A stretch of 64,000 nucleotides of DNA from Myxococcota bacterium (GTDB taxonomy: Bacteria; Myxococcota; XYA12-FULL-58-9; JALHOP01). The DNA lies in the NCBI GenBank assembly GCA_022842935.1, contig JALHOP010000003.1:124001-188000 (forward strand). The letters are read 5' to 3'. Below are positions 31,065-39,945 of the stretch, in pieces (the first letter of the stretch is position 1; each line of letters starts with the position of its first letter). Under the pieces are notes generated by a model, which worked only from the letters and a program-made list of their open reading frames with translations, made no database searches and had not been told where the DNA came from. A program made the translations under genes and the position numbers.

Positions 31065-32031
31065 AACTCGTCTCCAGTCGCTGGACTTCCGCGAACAAGC
31101 GCTCGAGATTCACGCTTGCGCCAAGGGCATTCGACAGCTTCAGCGTGGCGCTTTGCAGGCGGTCGCGGACTTCGAGGCGTGGACCATCGCCGAGGACAGC
31201 CGCGATCTCGACCGCAGTCGGCTCGATGGTGCCGTTGCCTTCGAGGATATGACGACGCAGGTCGAGCACTTTCTCGCGCGGCTGGTTGCGGGCGAGAAAG
31301 GACCAGACCCACGTGATACGGCGCGCGCGCAGATCTTCGTGACGCTTCTGCGGGTCGCCTTTGCCCGACAGGTTGCTCAGGTCATCGAGGAGTTGCAGAC
31401 AGACGCCGAGCTCACCACCGAATTCTCCAAGGGATTCGACGACCGTGCTGCTCGCCCCGGCCGCGATGGCGCCAAGTCGCGCGGCTGCGCTCATCAGGCT
31501 CCCCGTCTTGAGTCCGGCGATGCATTCGACCAGCTCGGGGATCTCGTGGAGGGGCACGCGGTCGAGAGTCGCGTAGATGTCGAGAGCTTGCCCTGCGTGG
31601 CAACGCGACATGGTGCGCGCGAGCTCGCGGTGGATCGACAGCTCCGCTTCCGCGGGCAGGCCCATCGCGGGCAGGCCGACGATCGGCAAGAAATAGAGCG
31701 CGTTGCCCGCGTTGAGGGCGAGTGGCACGCCGTGGCTCGAATGAAGCGTGGGGGCGCCGCGTCGCGAGATTGAACCGTCTTCGATGTCGTCGACGATGAG
31801 CGAACCGGCGTGCACGAGCTCGAGGACCTGTGGCAGTTCTGGCGGCAGGACGCGCTGTGCGCCCTCGGGCAGAGCGAGCTCCCAGGCGATTTGCACGAGC
31901 CGTCCACGAAAGCGCTTGCCGGGCTGGCGCACGAAACCGTCGAGCGGCGACACCAACGCCGCGTCGAGCCAAGGACGGACCACTCCGCTGCCCGACCCGA
32001 TGGTTCGGGACAGCAAATCGGCGATGCTCAT
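31057..32031 (-). CDS. crtE: Geranylgeranyl diphosphate (polyprenyl) synthase
   Basis: This 324-residue trans-prenyltransferase has GKRFRG near residue 38, a first aspartate-rich motif in LIVDDIEDGS and a second as LLDDLSNL, where the last Asp is replaced by Asn. It supplies GGPP to crtB. The true start is the ATG at 32031 (MSIADLL), which overlaps the crtY stop as ATGA; the open frame upstream is only a shadow of crtY. Confidence 0.92.
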   Translation of the reverse strand: MSIADLLSRTIGSGSGVVRPWLDAALVSPLDGFVRQPGKRFRGRLVQIAWELALPEGAQRVLPPELPQVLELVHAGSLIVDDIEDGSISRRGAPTLHSSHGVPLALNAGNALYFLPIVGLPAMGLPAEAELSIHRELARTMSRCHAGQALDIYATLDRVPLHEIPELVECIAGLKTGSLMSAAARLGAIAAGASSTVVESLGEFGGELGVCLQLLDDLSNLSGKGDPQKRHEDLRARRITWVWSFLARNQPREKVLDLRRHILEGNGTIEPTAVEIAAVLGDGPRLEVRDRLQSATLKLSNALGASVNLERLFAEVQRLETSYV

Positions 32032-33149
32032 GCGTCCCCCACGGCGCGCAGGAACTCGCGCATGCGCAGGCCACGCGGTGGCACTCCCGCGACAATCTTC
32101 CACCGCTCGATCGCACCCATCTCCATGGCATAGAAACGCGCGATCACGTCTTCGGGCAAACGATAGAACCTCGCGAACAAGCGCCATCGGTGTTCGGGCG
32201 TGATACTGCGAAACAGCCAGCGATTCAGGCGTCGGAGAAACACCGCCTGCTCTCCGAGTCTCGCAGCGAGCTCGTTGACCGCGGCTCTGGGATCGGCCGC
32301 CGTTAGCGCCAAAGCAAGGCGCACAGCGACTGGAAAAGAGTATCCGGTCGTCGGTTGTAGCCACCCGCCCGCGTAGCCCGCCACCAGTGGTCGCGTGAAG
32401 CGGGGCGTCGCCGTCCGCTCCAGCGGTAGCGGCAGGACGCCATGTTCCGACCCAACAATCTCGAGGACCTCGAGGCCGTGCCCCCGCGCGTAGTCGAGGA
32501 TGCGTTGCTCGAGCGTCGCGCGGTCGACGACTGGCGACTCGTCGTAATACGTGTCCTCGATGAGGACGCGGTCCGCGTCGAGGGGCAAGACGTACACGAA
32601 ACGCAGACCATTGGTCTGCGACACACGCGTGTCCATGATGAGCGGACGCTCAGGCACTCGCCCCGCAACGCGCAACGTCAGCCCGAGGAACTTCTGGTAG
32701 GCGACCTCGGGGGTGGGGGCGCCCGGTCCGCGCGCGTCGACGACCAACGCGCCGTCGAGCCGCGTGCCGTCGTCGAGCACTACGTGGTCCGCTTGCACGG
32801 AGCGAACTCCACGGCCGAGCATGACGTCGGCACCTGCCGCGGCTGCCGCTGCGCGGACGACTTCATCGAGCCGCGCGCTGGTGACCGTGGCGTAGGCGGA
32901 GTCGACGCGGCGCTCGAATGAGGGAAAGCAGACGTCGTAGCTCGGCCAGCGTTTGGTGACGAGCGGCTCAACCCAGCCGGCCGCTGCTTCGGGTACATCG
33001 GCGGCATGAAACGACCAGTGGTGGTTGCCACCGAGCCGGTCTCCTTGCTCGACGATAGCGATGCGCTTCAGCGGGCTCTGATGGAGCAAGGCGAGCGCGA
33101 TCAGCCCGTTCTGTAAGCCACCACCAGCGAGGACAACGTCGTACGCCAT
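32028..33149 (-). CDS. crtY: Lycopene beta-cyclase (CrtY type)
   Basis: This flavoprotein of about 373 residues cyclises lycopene ends to beta-ionone rings. It begins MAYDVVLAGGGLQNGLIALAL (dinucleotide-binding), followed by GGNHHWSFHA, which is typical of proteobacterial CrtY. YVLPLDADRVLIEDTYY and the late GYAGGWLQPTTGYSFPVAV are further family signatures. Its ATG overlaps the stop of the upstream TPR-like gene by one base (TGATG). Confidence 0.95.
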   Translation of the reverse strand: MAYDVVLAGGGLQNGLIALALLHQSPLKRIAIVEQGDRLGGNHHWSFHAADVPEAAAGWVEPLVTKRWPSYDVCFPSFERRVDSAYATVTSARLDEVVRAAAAAAGADVMLGRGVRSVQADHVVLDDGTRLDGALVVDARGPGAPTPEVAYQKFLGLTLRVAGRVPERPLIMDTRVSQTNGLRFVYVLPLDADRVLIEDTYYDESPVVDRATLEQRILDYARGHGLEVLEIVGSEHGVLPLPLERTATPRFTRPLVAGYAGGWLQPTTGYSFPVAVRLALALTAADPRAAVNELAARLGEQAVFLRRLNRWLFRSITPEHRWRLFARFYRLPEDVIARFYAMEMGAIERWKIVAGVPPRGLRMREFLRAVGDA

Positions 33150-33757
33150 CAACCGTTATCCTCGACGATGCGCTCCGCAATCGTGCGCCACTCCTTGGCT
33201 TCGGGGTCGCGGAAGAAGTGCGGCAGCGTCAGCAGACACCGACGTGCCAGCTCGAGGGCGCGCTCGTCGTCGCCTTCGTCATCGAAGAAGTCAGCCGCTA
33301 ACGCGAGGTTTCCAGGAAAGTCCGGCGCCAACGCCAAGGCGCGTTCGAAAGCAGCCCGCGCTTTGGCGTCGTCTCCCACCGATATCACGGGAGGGGCCAC
33401 TGCGTAGAGGTGTCCCAGGGTGCGCGCCGCCGCTGCGTTTTCGAAGCCGGGCGCGACCCGATCGAGGTGATCGAGCACCTCGACCATCTTCGGGATGACG
33501 GGAAGCGCGCTGATTTTGCCGCGCTCGAGCGCTTCAGCGCCAAGATTCGCAGCGAGCCAAAGCAGGCCTTCGGGGTCATCGGGCTTTTCGGCCAACACCG
33601 CGCGTGCGGCGTCGATGCCACGTTGAAAGGACTCTTGCCGCGCCTTACCCGTCGCGGCGCGCCCTGCCCAGTACGCAGCGCGCGCGGTGCCCGGTTCGTT
33701 CGGAGTCGTCGCGCTCATGATGCCGATGACGAGCAACGCTTCCAACGTAATGCCCAT
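33149..33757 (-). CDS. TPR-like protein, first gene of the carotenoid operon
   Basis: This protein of about 202 residues has a hydrophobic N-terminus (MGITLEALLVIGIMSA), possibly an uncleaved anchor, followed by degenerate tetratricopeptide-like helices (ALERGKISALPVI, ARAAFERALALAPDFPGNLALAADF). I do not recognise a catalytic motif. The ATG at 33757 is preferred; the frame is open further to a TTG inside the operator repeats, and an ATG at 33718 is another option. As first gene of a fully coupled operon it could be an assembly or scaffold factor for the membrane carotenoid enzymes; that is inference. Confidence 0.75.
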   Translation of the reverse strand: MGITLEALLVIGIMSATTPNEPGTARAAYWAGRAATGKARQESFQRGIDAARAVLAEKPDDPEGLLWLAANLGAEALERGKISALPVIPKMVEVLDHLDRVAPGFENAAAARTLGHLYAVAPPVISVGDDAKARAAFERALALAPDFPGNLALAADFFDDEGDDERALELARRCLLTLPHFFRDPEAKEWRTIAERIVEDNG

Positions 33758-33769
33758 TGCGGTGACCCG

Positions 33770-33791
33770 TGTACAAGGTTTGTACAAGGTA
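33770..33791 (-). promoter_or_regulatory. Two 11-bp direct repeats (TGTACAAGGTT/A), likely CarH operator
   Basis: TGTACAAGGTT (33770-33780) and TGTACAAGGTA (33781-33791) are adjacent, with a weaker third unit TGGCAACTGCG after them. CarH-type repressors bind direct repeats of about 11 bp, one per DNA-binding domain, so the period fits. The site lies 12 nt upstream of the carotenoid operon's first ATG. On the minus strand, TTGAAA followed 18-19 bases later by ATACCT/TACCTT upstream of the repeats is a plausible promoter that a bound repressor would cover. Confidence 0.7.
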
Positions 33792-33876
33792 TGGCAACTG
33801 CGGGCCCAGCTTTCAAGGCGTCCCAGGGGGCTCCCGAACCAAAAAACGCTTGGCTTCTTGCGCGACCGATTCCATC

Positions 33877-33903
33877 CCGGCGCGCGGCGGGCCGCTGCGC
33901 CGG
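33877..33903 (-). terminator. Strong GC hairpin between the HIT gene and the carotenoid operon
   Basis: On the minus strand CCGGCGC, a bulged A, GCGG, loop CCCG, CCGC and GCGCCGG form an 11-bp stem just downstream of the HIT gene. A T6 run (33841-33846) lies about 30 nt further on, too distant for a textbook intrinsic terminator. It may still separate the two transcription units. Confidence 0.4.
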
Positions 33904-33912
33904 CTTCTCTCC

Positions 33913-34362
33913 TCAGCGCCGCGTCGGCACTTGCGCGAGCGCCGCAGCATAGGCGCGGCTGAGCTTCTCGACCCGTTCGCTCGGAACCGAGACCTCGCCG
34001 GCTTTCGCCGCGCGCTGCAAATCGAACACCGGCCAGCCTTGGGCGTCGTTAGGCATGCTGACGTAACGTGGCACCATGTGCACGTGCAGGTGAGGCACGG
34101 CCTCTCCCAGCGCCGCGGTGTAGATGCGCTGGGCGCCACTCACCTCGAGTAGCGTCTTCTCGAGCCAACGCAAGGTCGGCCCGAAGGTCGCTGCCTCGGC
34201 GTCGTTCATGGCCACGATGCCGGCCACGTGGCGCCTCGCGACCATCTGCATCCAGCCCGCGAGTCCCCACGGCTGCTCGATGTGGCGTACCGACCAGAGG
34301 TCGTTCTGCCAAAGCGGACGCTCGCTTTTGAGCGCGGTGCAGAGCAGGCACCTGTCGGTCAT
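33913..34362 (-). CDS. HIT-family nucleotide hydrolase/transferase
   Basis: This 149-residue protein carries the histidine triad PHLHVHMVPR near residue 95, the active-site motif of enzymes acting on the alpha-phosphate of nucleotides. An N-terminal CLLC pair may be half of a zinc site. The ATG at 34362 gives MTDRCLLC; the longer frame is a shadow of the ABC permease gene. It lies 41 bp behind the ABC-2 permease on the same strand and may be cotranscribed. The substrate is unknown. Confidence 0.88.
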   Translation of the reverse strand: MTDRCLLCTALKSERPLWQNDLWSVRHIEQPWGLAGWMQMVARRHVAGIVAMNDAEAATFGPTLRWLEKTLLEVSGAQRIYTAALGEAVPHLHVHMVPRYVSMPNDAQGWPVFDLQRAAKAGEVSVPSERVEKLSRAYAAALAQVPTRR

Positions 34363-34403
34363 CTGCGAGTCACCTCGCGCGGTGTCGGGGCTGCGTTCAT
34401 GGG

Positions 34404-35165
34404 TCAGGCCTTCAGCTTGTAGCCGGTGACGAAGATGCGCCAGATGAGAGCAAAGCAGAGGGCGAGAATCGTCAAGATCACCGCGAAGCTCGTGCCGACG
34501 GCGAAGTCGGAGACACCGTAGAAGCTCCAGCGAAAGCCGTTCACCAGATAGACCACTGGATTGGCCAGAGTGATTTTTTGCCAGATCGGCGGCAGCATCG
34601 AGATGGAGTAGAAGCTGCCGCCTAAGAACGTCAGCGGTGTCACCACCAGCACGGGAATGATCTGCAGCTTCTGGAAGCTGTCGGCCCAAATGCCGATGAT
34701 GAAGCCGAACGTACTCGCCGTTATAGCGGTCAGTACTAGAAATCCGAGCATCCAGAATGGGTGATGGATCTCATAGGGGACGAAGAAGCGGGCCGTCGCC
34801 AACATCAGGACACCCAGCATCAAGGACTTCGAGGCCGCCGCGCCGACGTACCCAATGATCACCTCGATAGGAGCCACAGGCGCCGACAACAGCTCGTAGA
34901 TGGTGCCGGACCACTTGGGCAAGTAGATGCCGAACGAGCCGTTCGAGATGCTTTCGGAGAGCATCGACAACATGACGAGGCCCGGAATGATGAAGGCGCC
35001 GTAGCTCACGCCTTCGATGCCACCGACGCGGCCGCCGATGGCCGAGCCAAAGACCACGAAGTAGAGCGACGTCGTCAATACGGGTGCGACGATGCTCTGC
35101 GTGACGGTGCGGAACGTGCGCGCCATCTCGAAGCGGTAAATGGCGCGAATGGCGTAGAGGTTCAC
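34404..35165 (-). CDS. ABC-2 type transporter permease (YadH/NodJ-like)
   Basis: This 253-residue inner-membrane protein has six hydrophobic segments and the ABC-2 signature region ([35 protein letters not shown]). It forms the membrane part of an exporter with the ATPase encoded just upstream, whose stop it overlaps (ATGA). The substrate is not evident; close relatives are annotated as drug or polysaccharide exporters. Confidence 0.92.
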   Translation of the reverse strand: MNLYAIRAIYRFEMARTFRTVTQSIVAPVLTTSLYFVVFGSAIGGRVGGIEGVSYGAFIIPGLVMLSMLSESISNGSFGIYLPKWSGTIYELLSAPVAPIEVIIGYVGAAASKSLMLGVLMLATARFFVPYEIHHPFWMLGFLVLTAITASTFGFIIGIWADSFQKLQIIPVLVVTPLTFLGGSFYSISMLPPIWQKITLANPVVYLVNGFRWSFYGVSDFAVGTSFAVILTILALCFALIWRIFVTGYKLKA

Positions 35166-36097
35166 GATCTCTCCTTCACCAGGTCGATGAAGATGTCCTC
35201 GAGCGAGCTCTCGCGCGAGCGCAGGTCGGTAAACACGATGCCGGCGCGTTCGACCTCGTCGAGGAGTCCCGCGATACCCGTATCGGCAACGTTACTGTCG
35301 TAGGTGTAAATGAGTGAATTGCCTCCGTCGCCGAGCGTGAGCTTCCGGTTTGCAAGCGCCTCGGGAACCGCCGCGAGCGGCTTCTGTAGCTGCATCGCCA
35401 GCTCTTTCTTCCCGAGCTTGCGCATGAGCTGCGTCTTGTCCTCGAGGAAGAGGAGTTTTGCCTTGTTGATGATGCCGATGCGGTCAGCCATCTCTTGGGC
35501 TTCTTCGATGTAGTGGGTCGTGAGGATGATAGTCACTCCACTTTCGCGGAGCTTTCGCACCATGGCCCACATGTCCCGCCTGAGATTCACATCGACGCCC
35601 GCAGTCGGCTCGTCGAGGAATAGAATGCGCGGCTCGTGCGCGAGCGCTTTGGCGATGAGCACCCGGCGCTTCATACCGCCCGACAGCGTCATGATCTTCG
35701 CGTCTTTCTTTTCCCAGAGCGAGAGGTCGCGAAGCACGCGCTCGAGGTGCGCGGAGTCATCGGGCTTACCGAACAGGCCGCGGCTGAAGCGAACAGTGGA
35801 CCACACAGACTCGAAAGCGTCGGTGGAAAGCTCCTGCGGCACGAGGCCGATGAGCTTGCGCGCGGCACGATAGTCGCGCACTACGTCGTGTCCGTCAACG
35901 CGGACAGACCCGGAGGTAGGCTTTACGATGCCGCATACGATGTTGATGAGCGTCGTTTTGCCCGCGCCGTTTGGCCCGAGCAGCGCCAGGATTTCTCCGC
36001 GACGAATTTCGAGACTGACGCTTTCGAGCGACCGAACGCCGGAAGCGTAGGTTTTGGAAAGGCTTTCGACCGCGATAATGACGCCAGAGCCGGGCAT
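35162..36097 (-). CDS. ABC transporter ATP-binding protein (YadG-like)
   Basis: This 311-residue ATPase has Walker [10 protein letters not shown] near residue 40, signature LSGGMKRR, Walker [13 protein letters not shown] and the H-loop [10 protein letters not shown]-terminal extension of about 90 residues is typical of DrrA/YadG-type exporters. It is coupled to the ABC-2 permease and divergent from the alcohol dehydrogenase gene across a 102-bp gap. Confidence 0.95.
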   Translation of the reverse strand: MPGSGVIIAVESLSKTYASGVRSLESVSLEIRRGEILALLGPNGAGKTTLINIVCGIVKPTSGSVRVDGHDVVRDYRAARKLIGLVPQELSTDAFESVWSTVRFSRGLFGKPDDSAHLERVLRDLSLWEKKDAKIMTLSGGMKRRVLIAKALAHEPRILFLDEPTAGVDVNLRRDMWAMVRKLRESGVTIILTTHYIEEAQEMADRIGIINKAKLLFLEDKTQLMRKLGKKELAMQLQKPLAAVPEALANRKLTLGDGGNSLIYTYDSNVADTGIAGLLDEVERAGIVFTDLRSRESSLEDIFIDLVKERS

Positions 36098-36199
36098 GTG
36101 ACGTCTCCCTTAACACGACATGGCCTCGAAGTGCTTGCGCGCCAGGCAAAGAGGTACCAACGTGCTCGTTCTCCAAGAGACCAGAGAAAGGAATCTCCC

Positions 36200-37249
36200 A
36201 TGTTGCCAACCAAGGCATTCGCGGCGGCAAACGCCAAGGCGCCGCTTGCTCCCTTGCAGATTCAGCGTCGCGATTTGCGCGCCAATGACGTTCGGGTCGA
36301 CATTGCCTTTTGCGGTGTCTGCCATTCCGATCTGCACACGGTCCGCAACGAGTGGGGTGGCGGCACCGTGTACCCGAGCGTTCCGGGACACGAAATCGTT
36401 GGCACGGTCACAGCAGTCGGCACCGCGGTCAAAGGCTTCAAGGCGGGCGACGTCGTTGGTGTCGGCTGCATGGTCGACTCGTGCCAGGACTGTGGGGCCT
36501 GCAACGGCGGCCTCGAGCAGTATTGCGAGCGCGGCTTCACCGGGACCTACAACGCGCCCGATCGCAAGACCGGCGAAAACACCCTCGGCGGCTATTCGAA
36601 CACGATCGTCGTCGACGAGAAGTTCGTCCTCCGTATGCCGAAGAGCCTCGATCTCGCCGGCGCAGCGCCGCTCTTGTGCGCGGGTATCACCACCTGGTCA
36701 CCGCTCAAGCACTGGGGCGCAGGACCTGGAAAGAAGGTCGGTATCGTCGGCCTCGGTGGGCTTGGACACATGGGTGTGAAGCTTGGCGCCGCGCTCGGTG
36801 CCCACGTCGTGCTCTTCACGACGTCACCCAACAAGCGCGAGGACGGCCTGCGCTTGGGCGCCAAGGAGGTCGTGGTCACCAAGGACCCAGGCGCCATGAA
36901 GACGATGGCGGGGCAGCTCGACTTGATCATCGACACCGTCTCGGCGGCTCACAACCTCGACCCGGAGATCGCTTGCTTGAAGCGTGACGGCACACTCGTG
37001 CTCGTCGGAGCGCCCGAGCACCCGCACCCTTCGCCGACCATCTTCAACATCATCTTCGGGCGCCGTAGCATCGCGGGCTCACTCATCGGCGGCATCAAAG
37101 AGACGCAGGAGATGCTGGACTTCTGCGGCAAGCACGGCATCACCTCCGACATCGAGAAGATCCCGATGCAGAAGATCAACGATGCCTACGAGCGTATGTT
37201 GAGGAGCGACGTGAAGTATCGCTTCGTGATCGATATGGCGACGCTCTAG
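36200..37249 (+). CDS. Zinc-dependent NAD(P) alcohol dehydrogenase (YahK/CAD type)
   Basis: This 349-residue medium-chain dehydrogenase reduces aldehydes or oxidises alcohols. It shows the catalytic zinc ligand in FCGVCHSDLH, GHE, the structural zinc cysteines in CQDCGACNGGLEQYC, and the Rossmann motif VGLGGLGHMG. The start MLPTKAFAAANAKAPL with AAAGGA 7 nt upstream matches the YahK/cinnamyl-alcohol-dehydrogenase group, which prefers NADPH and broad aldehyde substrates. Confidence 0.94.
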   Translation: MLPTKAFAAANAKAPLAPLQIQRRDLRANDVRVDIAFCGVCHSDLHTVRNEWGGGTVYPSVPGHEIVGTVTAVGTAVKGFKAGDVVGVGCMVDSCQDCGACNGGLEQYCERGFTGTYNAPDRKTGENTLGGYSNTIVVDEKFVLRMPKSLDLAGAAPLLCAGITTWSPLKHWGAGPGKKVGIVGLGGLGHMGVKLGAALGAHVVLFTTSPNKREDGLRLGAKEVVVTKDPGAMKTMAGQLDLIIDTVSAAHNLDPEIACLKRDGTLVLVGAPEHPHPSPTIFNIIFGRRSIAGSLIGGIKETQEMLDFCGKHGITSDIEKIPMQKINDAYERMLRSDVKYRFVIDMATL

Positions 37250-37264
37250 CCAGAACAGAGACGG

Positions 37265-38170
37265 CTAACACGTAGAGCTGTAGCGGACAGCTCCGTCCGA
37301 CTCTTCACTGATCTCCAGGGTGAGGGTCGCGCCCTTGGCGACGCTCGTCACCCTGGGGGCCGGTAGAAACACGGTCTTCCAGCTGTGCGCGCGCCAACCT
37401 TCGAGGGTGATGCCCGCGCCAAGGTCGGCCACGAAGCTCAAGAAGAAGCCGTTGCATTCGCTCTTGAAGTCGGTCGTGAAGGTCGCGCGTGCCAGGAAGC
37501 GCGGCGGCGGTGGTGCGCCCACGACGTACGATGCCAGCACCGCGCTGCGCGCAAGGCGCTGACCGTCGTGCTCGTTGCACGCGTAAGTCATCCGCCGCGT
37601 CAGCTCGACCATCGCTGCGAGGTCGTAGGTGTATGGCTTTTGCTGCCAGAAGCCGACGAGGTCGTTCTCGAAGTCTGGCACCCAAACCGGCCAGGCCACC
37701 ACATCGACACGCCCCGGGATGAAGAGCGCATTCGGCTTGGCGAGGCGCTGCTTTGCGTCCGCGCAGGTCGCGAGGACGCCTTCGTCGATGCCGAAGTGCC
37801 CAAGCACCTCGGCGATGACGATGTCGGCGGGTTCGGAGAGTGTGACGGAGCCCGAGTGGCCAATGTGAGCCGTCGCGCGTCCCGAGAAGCCGTTTGCCGC
37901 GAAGGTTTGCGTGAGTGTCGCGCCGACGTCAGTGGCATCGATTGCGTCGACGTGCGCGGCGCCGGCGGTAAGCGCCCACAGCCCCAAGATTCCAGAGCCA
38001 GCTCCGATGTCGACCACACGCATTCCAGGTTTGACGAGCGCGCTGATTGCACGCTGGAAGGTCAGCGAGCGCGTCGCGTCACGTAGCATCTCCATGTGGA
38101 CAGGCGTCGAGGCGAAGGTCTCGAAGCGCGTCGACAAGCGTAGCGGATATGAAAGGAAGCGAGCAGTCAC
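37265..38170 (-). CDS. PRMT-like SAM-dependent methyltransferase
   Basis: This protein of about 301 residues has motif I VVDIGAGSGILGLWALTAG and a following acidic IDATD. IVIAEVLGHFGIDEGVL resembles the double-E loop of protein arginine methyltransferases, followed by a beta-rich C-terminal part. The GTG start lies directly after the TGA of the pRiA4b-like gene. Bacterial PRMT-like enzymes are often uncharacterised, and the substrate (protein or small molecule) is unknown. Confidence 0.75.
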   Translation of the reverse strand: MTARFLSYPLRLSTRFETFASTPVHMEMLRDATRSLTFQRAISALVKPGMRVVDIGAGSGILGLWALTAGAAHVDAIDATDVGATLTQTFAANGFSGRATAHIGHSGSVTLSEPADIVIAEVLGHFGIDEGVLATCADAKQRLAKPNALFIPGRVDVVAWPVWVPDFENDLVGFWQQKPYTYDLAAMVELTRRMTYACNEHDGQRLARSAVLASYVVGAPPPPRFLARATFTTDFKSECNGFFLSFVADLGAGITLEGWRAHSWKTVFLPAPRVTSVAKGATLTLEISEESDGAVRYSSTC

Positions 38171-39073
38171 TCAGTTGCGCTTCGACTTCTTCTTGCCGGG
38201 GTCGCGCGAGGCGATCTTCGCAGCGAGAGCGGCGACCGCTCCCGCGGCGGAGCCCGGAAAGCGCTTCTTGAAGGTGGCGATGTCATAGCTGTCGACGGCG
38301 GCTAGATAGTCGTCGAAAGCGCCTTCCGCGTCGTGGTCGAGCACCTCGGGGTAATCGCACATGAGCGCGACCATGGCATCCATCGCTTCGGCGCGACCCA
38401 CGCCGCCAGTCGCGAATCGGGCAATCGCCTGACTCAGCTCAGGGGCGTCGCCGTCCGCGATCATGGCCTCGGCTAGGACCTGCAATTGCGCTCGCAAGAT
38501 GCGCGCATCACCAGGGTCGTCTTCGGCGCGGCGCTCGAGATAGTCGACGACCGGCGGCAACATGGCGTCGAGCTCGATACCGCGCCAGACCGCCGTGTCT
38601 TGGGCTGCGTTGGCGTCGTATTCGGGGATACTGACGAAGGTCTCGGCGATGCGGCTATTGGCCGCCTCGCGATTCCACGGTACCGGCGGCTCGCCTTCGG
38701 GGTCCCCGGGGCAAGGTCCACGCCCATCGAGACAGACCGGTCGTTCGCTATCGCGGTCAGAGACCGCGATGCGTGCGATCGTATGTGTCCATGACCCGTA
38801 CGAATAGGTCAGTTCCTTGCGCCCTCGAAAGGCTTCGTCGACGGAGACGTCGTCTTCGTGCTCGGCGTCCGGGTGGCTCTCGACGAAGTCCTCGTCGTCG
38901 AGGTCCCCGTAAGTGGTGGTGCCGCCGATGAAGCTGTGGAACGCGGTGTCGTTCCAGCCCATGGCGGTCTGTACGAGGGCGTGTAAGTCGCCCAGCAAAG
39001 CGGAGCTCGGGATGAGCACGCGCCGGCTGGTGTCGCTGCCGGTAAGCCGTATCTCGAGCTCGGAGGTCTGCAT
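38171..39073 (-). CDS. Plasmid pRiA4b ORF-3-like protein
   Basis: This 300-residue protein has the N-terminal half of the pRiA4b ORF-3/IS1096 passenger family (LGDLHALVQTAMGWNDTAFHSFIGG, then YSYGSWTHTIARI), with a long acidic insert around residues 58-80. The C-terminal half is helical with a Lys-rich end. The family is found on mobile elements and chromosomes without an assigned function. No transposase is nearby, and the gene sits in an operon-like series after the outer-membrane gene (8-bp gap). Confidence 0.78.
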   Translation of the reverse strand: MQTSELEIRLTGSDTSRRVLIPSSALLGDLHALVQTAMGWNDTAFHSFIGGTTTYGDLDDEDFVESHPDAEHEDDVSVDEAFRGRKELTYSYGSWTHTIARIAVSDRDSERPVCLDGRGPCPGDPEGEPPVPWNREAANSRIAETFVSIPEYDANAAQDTAVWRGIELDAMLPPVVDYLERRAEDDPGDARILRAQLQVLAEAMIADGDAPELSQAIARFATGGVGRAEAMDAMVALMCDYPEVLDHDAEGAFDDYLAAVDSYDIATFKKRFPGSAAGAVAALAAKIASRDPGKKKSKRN

Positions 39074-39081
39074 GCCGAACG

Positions 39082-39942
39082 CTACCGCCTCCCGCCGCGC
39101 CAGCTCAAGGTGAACGTGAGGGTCCGGGCGATATCGAGGCGCTGGCGGCCTCCGTCAAGATTGTCACGGTCGCCGTCGACGAGCCGCACGACGCGCCCGA
39201 GGTTCACCGCTGGTCGCGCCGCCAACCACAGGTCCCCGACGAGGCGCGCCGCGAAAACGCCGCCGAAGTAGTGGTTGGTGAGCCGCACATATTCGGCGGT
39301 ACCGTCGGACACTTCGAGATCGCGAGCACGGTATAGCGGATAGTCGAAGCGCATCGCGATACCTGCTTCGAAACGCTCGCTAAAGCGGTAGACGGCTTGT
39401 GGCTGCGGCCACAGCGCCTCGACCCGCCAGCGCTCGCTCTCCCAGCGTAAACCAGCGATCGGTATGACGGGCGAGAACGGAAGAGTGTTCGTGAACAACA
39501 GACCAAAGCTCACCACGAAGTCGCGGTCCCCGGCGATGGCGTAGCTTGCGACTCCGACGCCCGCGATCGTTAGGTCGCGCGGCATGCGGAAGCGAGCGTC
39601 GCTCGTGAATCGTCCGGCGACGACGGGGATGAAGCTCAGGGTCCATCGTTCGTCGAGCGGCACGATGAAGAGCAGTCCCGCCTGCAGGTCGTTGCCGACG
39701 AAGGTTCTGCCGTCGCTTGGGTTGGCCCCCTCGAGCCAGGTGCGCCGCGCATAAATCGAGGCGCCGACGAGCAACCGGTCGGTGATGCGCAGAGGTGGCG
39801 TGCCAAGCCCGACCTCGGTGCTCGCCGAGCGCGCGCGCCCGCCCATCAGGGTTTGCGACACGTAGGCGCGATCGAGCCGCGACTGCGCGGACGCGGGGCA
39901 GGCGAGCAACATGACGGGTACAAACGGGAGAAAACGCTTCAA
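39082..39942 (-). CDS. Outer-membrane beta-barrel protein with signal peptide
   Basis: This 286-residue protein begins MKRFLPFVPVMLLACPASAQS, a clear Sec signal peptide. The mature part alternates short amphipathic strands (LLVGASIYARRTW, WTLSFIPVVAGRF, FTLSWR) and ends in a strand, as barrels do. No specific family or transport role can be assigned. It starts 3 nt after the kinase stop and is probably cotranscribed. Confidence 0.75.
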   Translation of the reverse strand: MKRFLPFVPVMLLACPASAQSRLDRAYVSQTLMGGRARSASTEVGLGTPPLRITDRLLVGASIYARRTWLEGANPSDGRTFVGNDLQAGLLFIVPLDERWTLSFIPVVAGRFTSDARFRMPRDLTIAGVGVASYAIAGDRDFVVSFGLLFTNTLPFSPVIPIAGLRWESERWRVEALWPQPQAVYRFSERFEAGIAMRFDYPLYRARDLEVSDGTAEYVRLTNHYFGGVFAARLVGDLWLAARPAVNLGRVVRLVDGDRDNLDGGRQRLDIARTLTFTLSWRGGRR

Positions 39943-39945
39943 GAG

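Noticed and set aside
32032-32364. N-terminal extension of the GGPP synthase
   Set aside because: The extension is out-of-frame crtY sequence; the ATG at 32031 overlaps the crtY stop and gives a normal N-terminus.
35636-36199. N-terminal extension of the alcohol dehydrogenase
   Set aside because: It is antisense to the ABC ATPase gene; the ATG at 36200 has a Shine-Dalgarno sequence and the family's usual start.
38171-39073. Insertion-sequence passenger gene implying a mobile element
   Set aside because: No transposase, terminal inverted repeats or target duplication are visible nearby.
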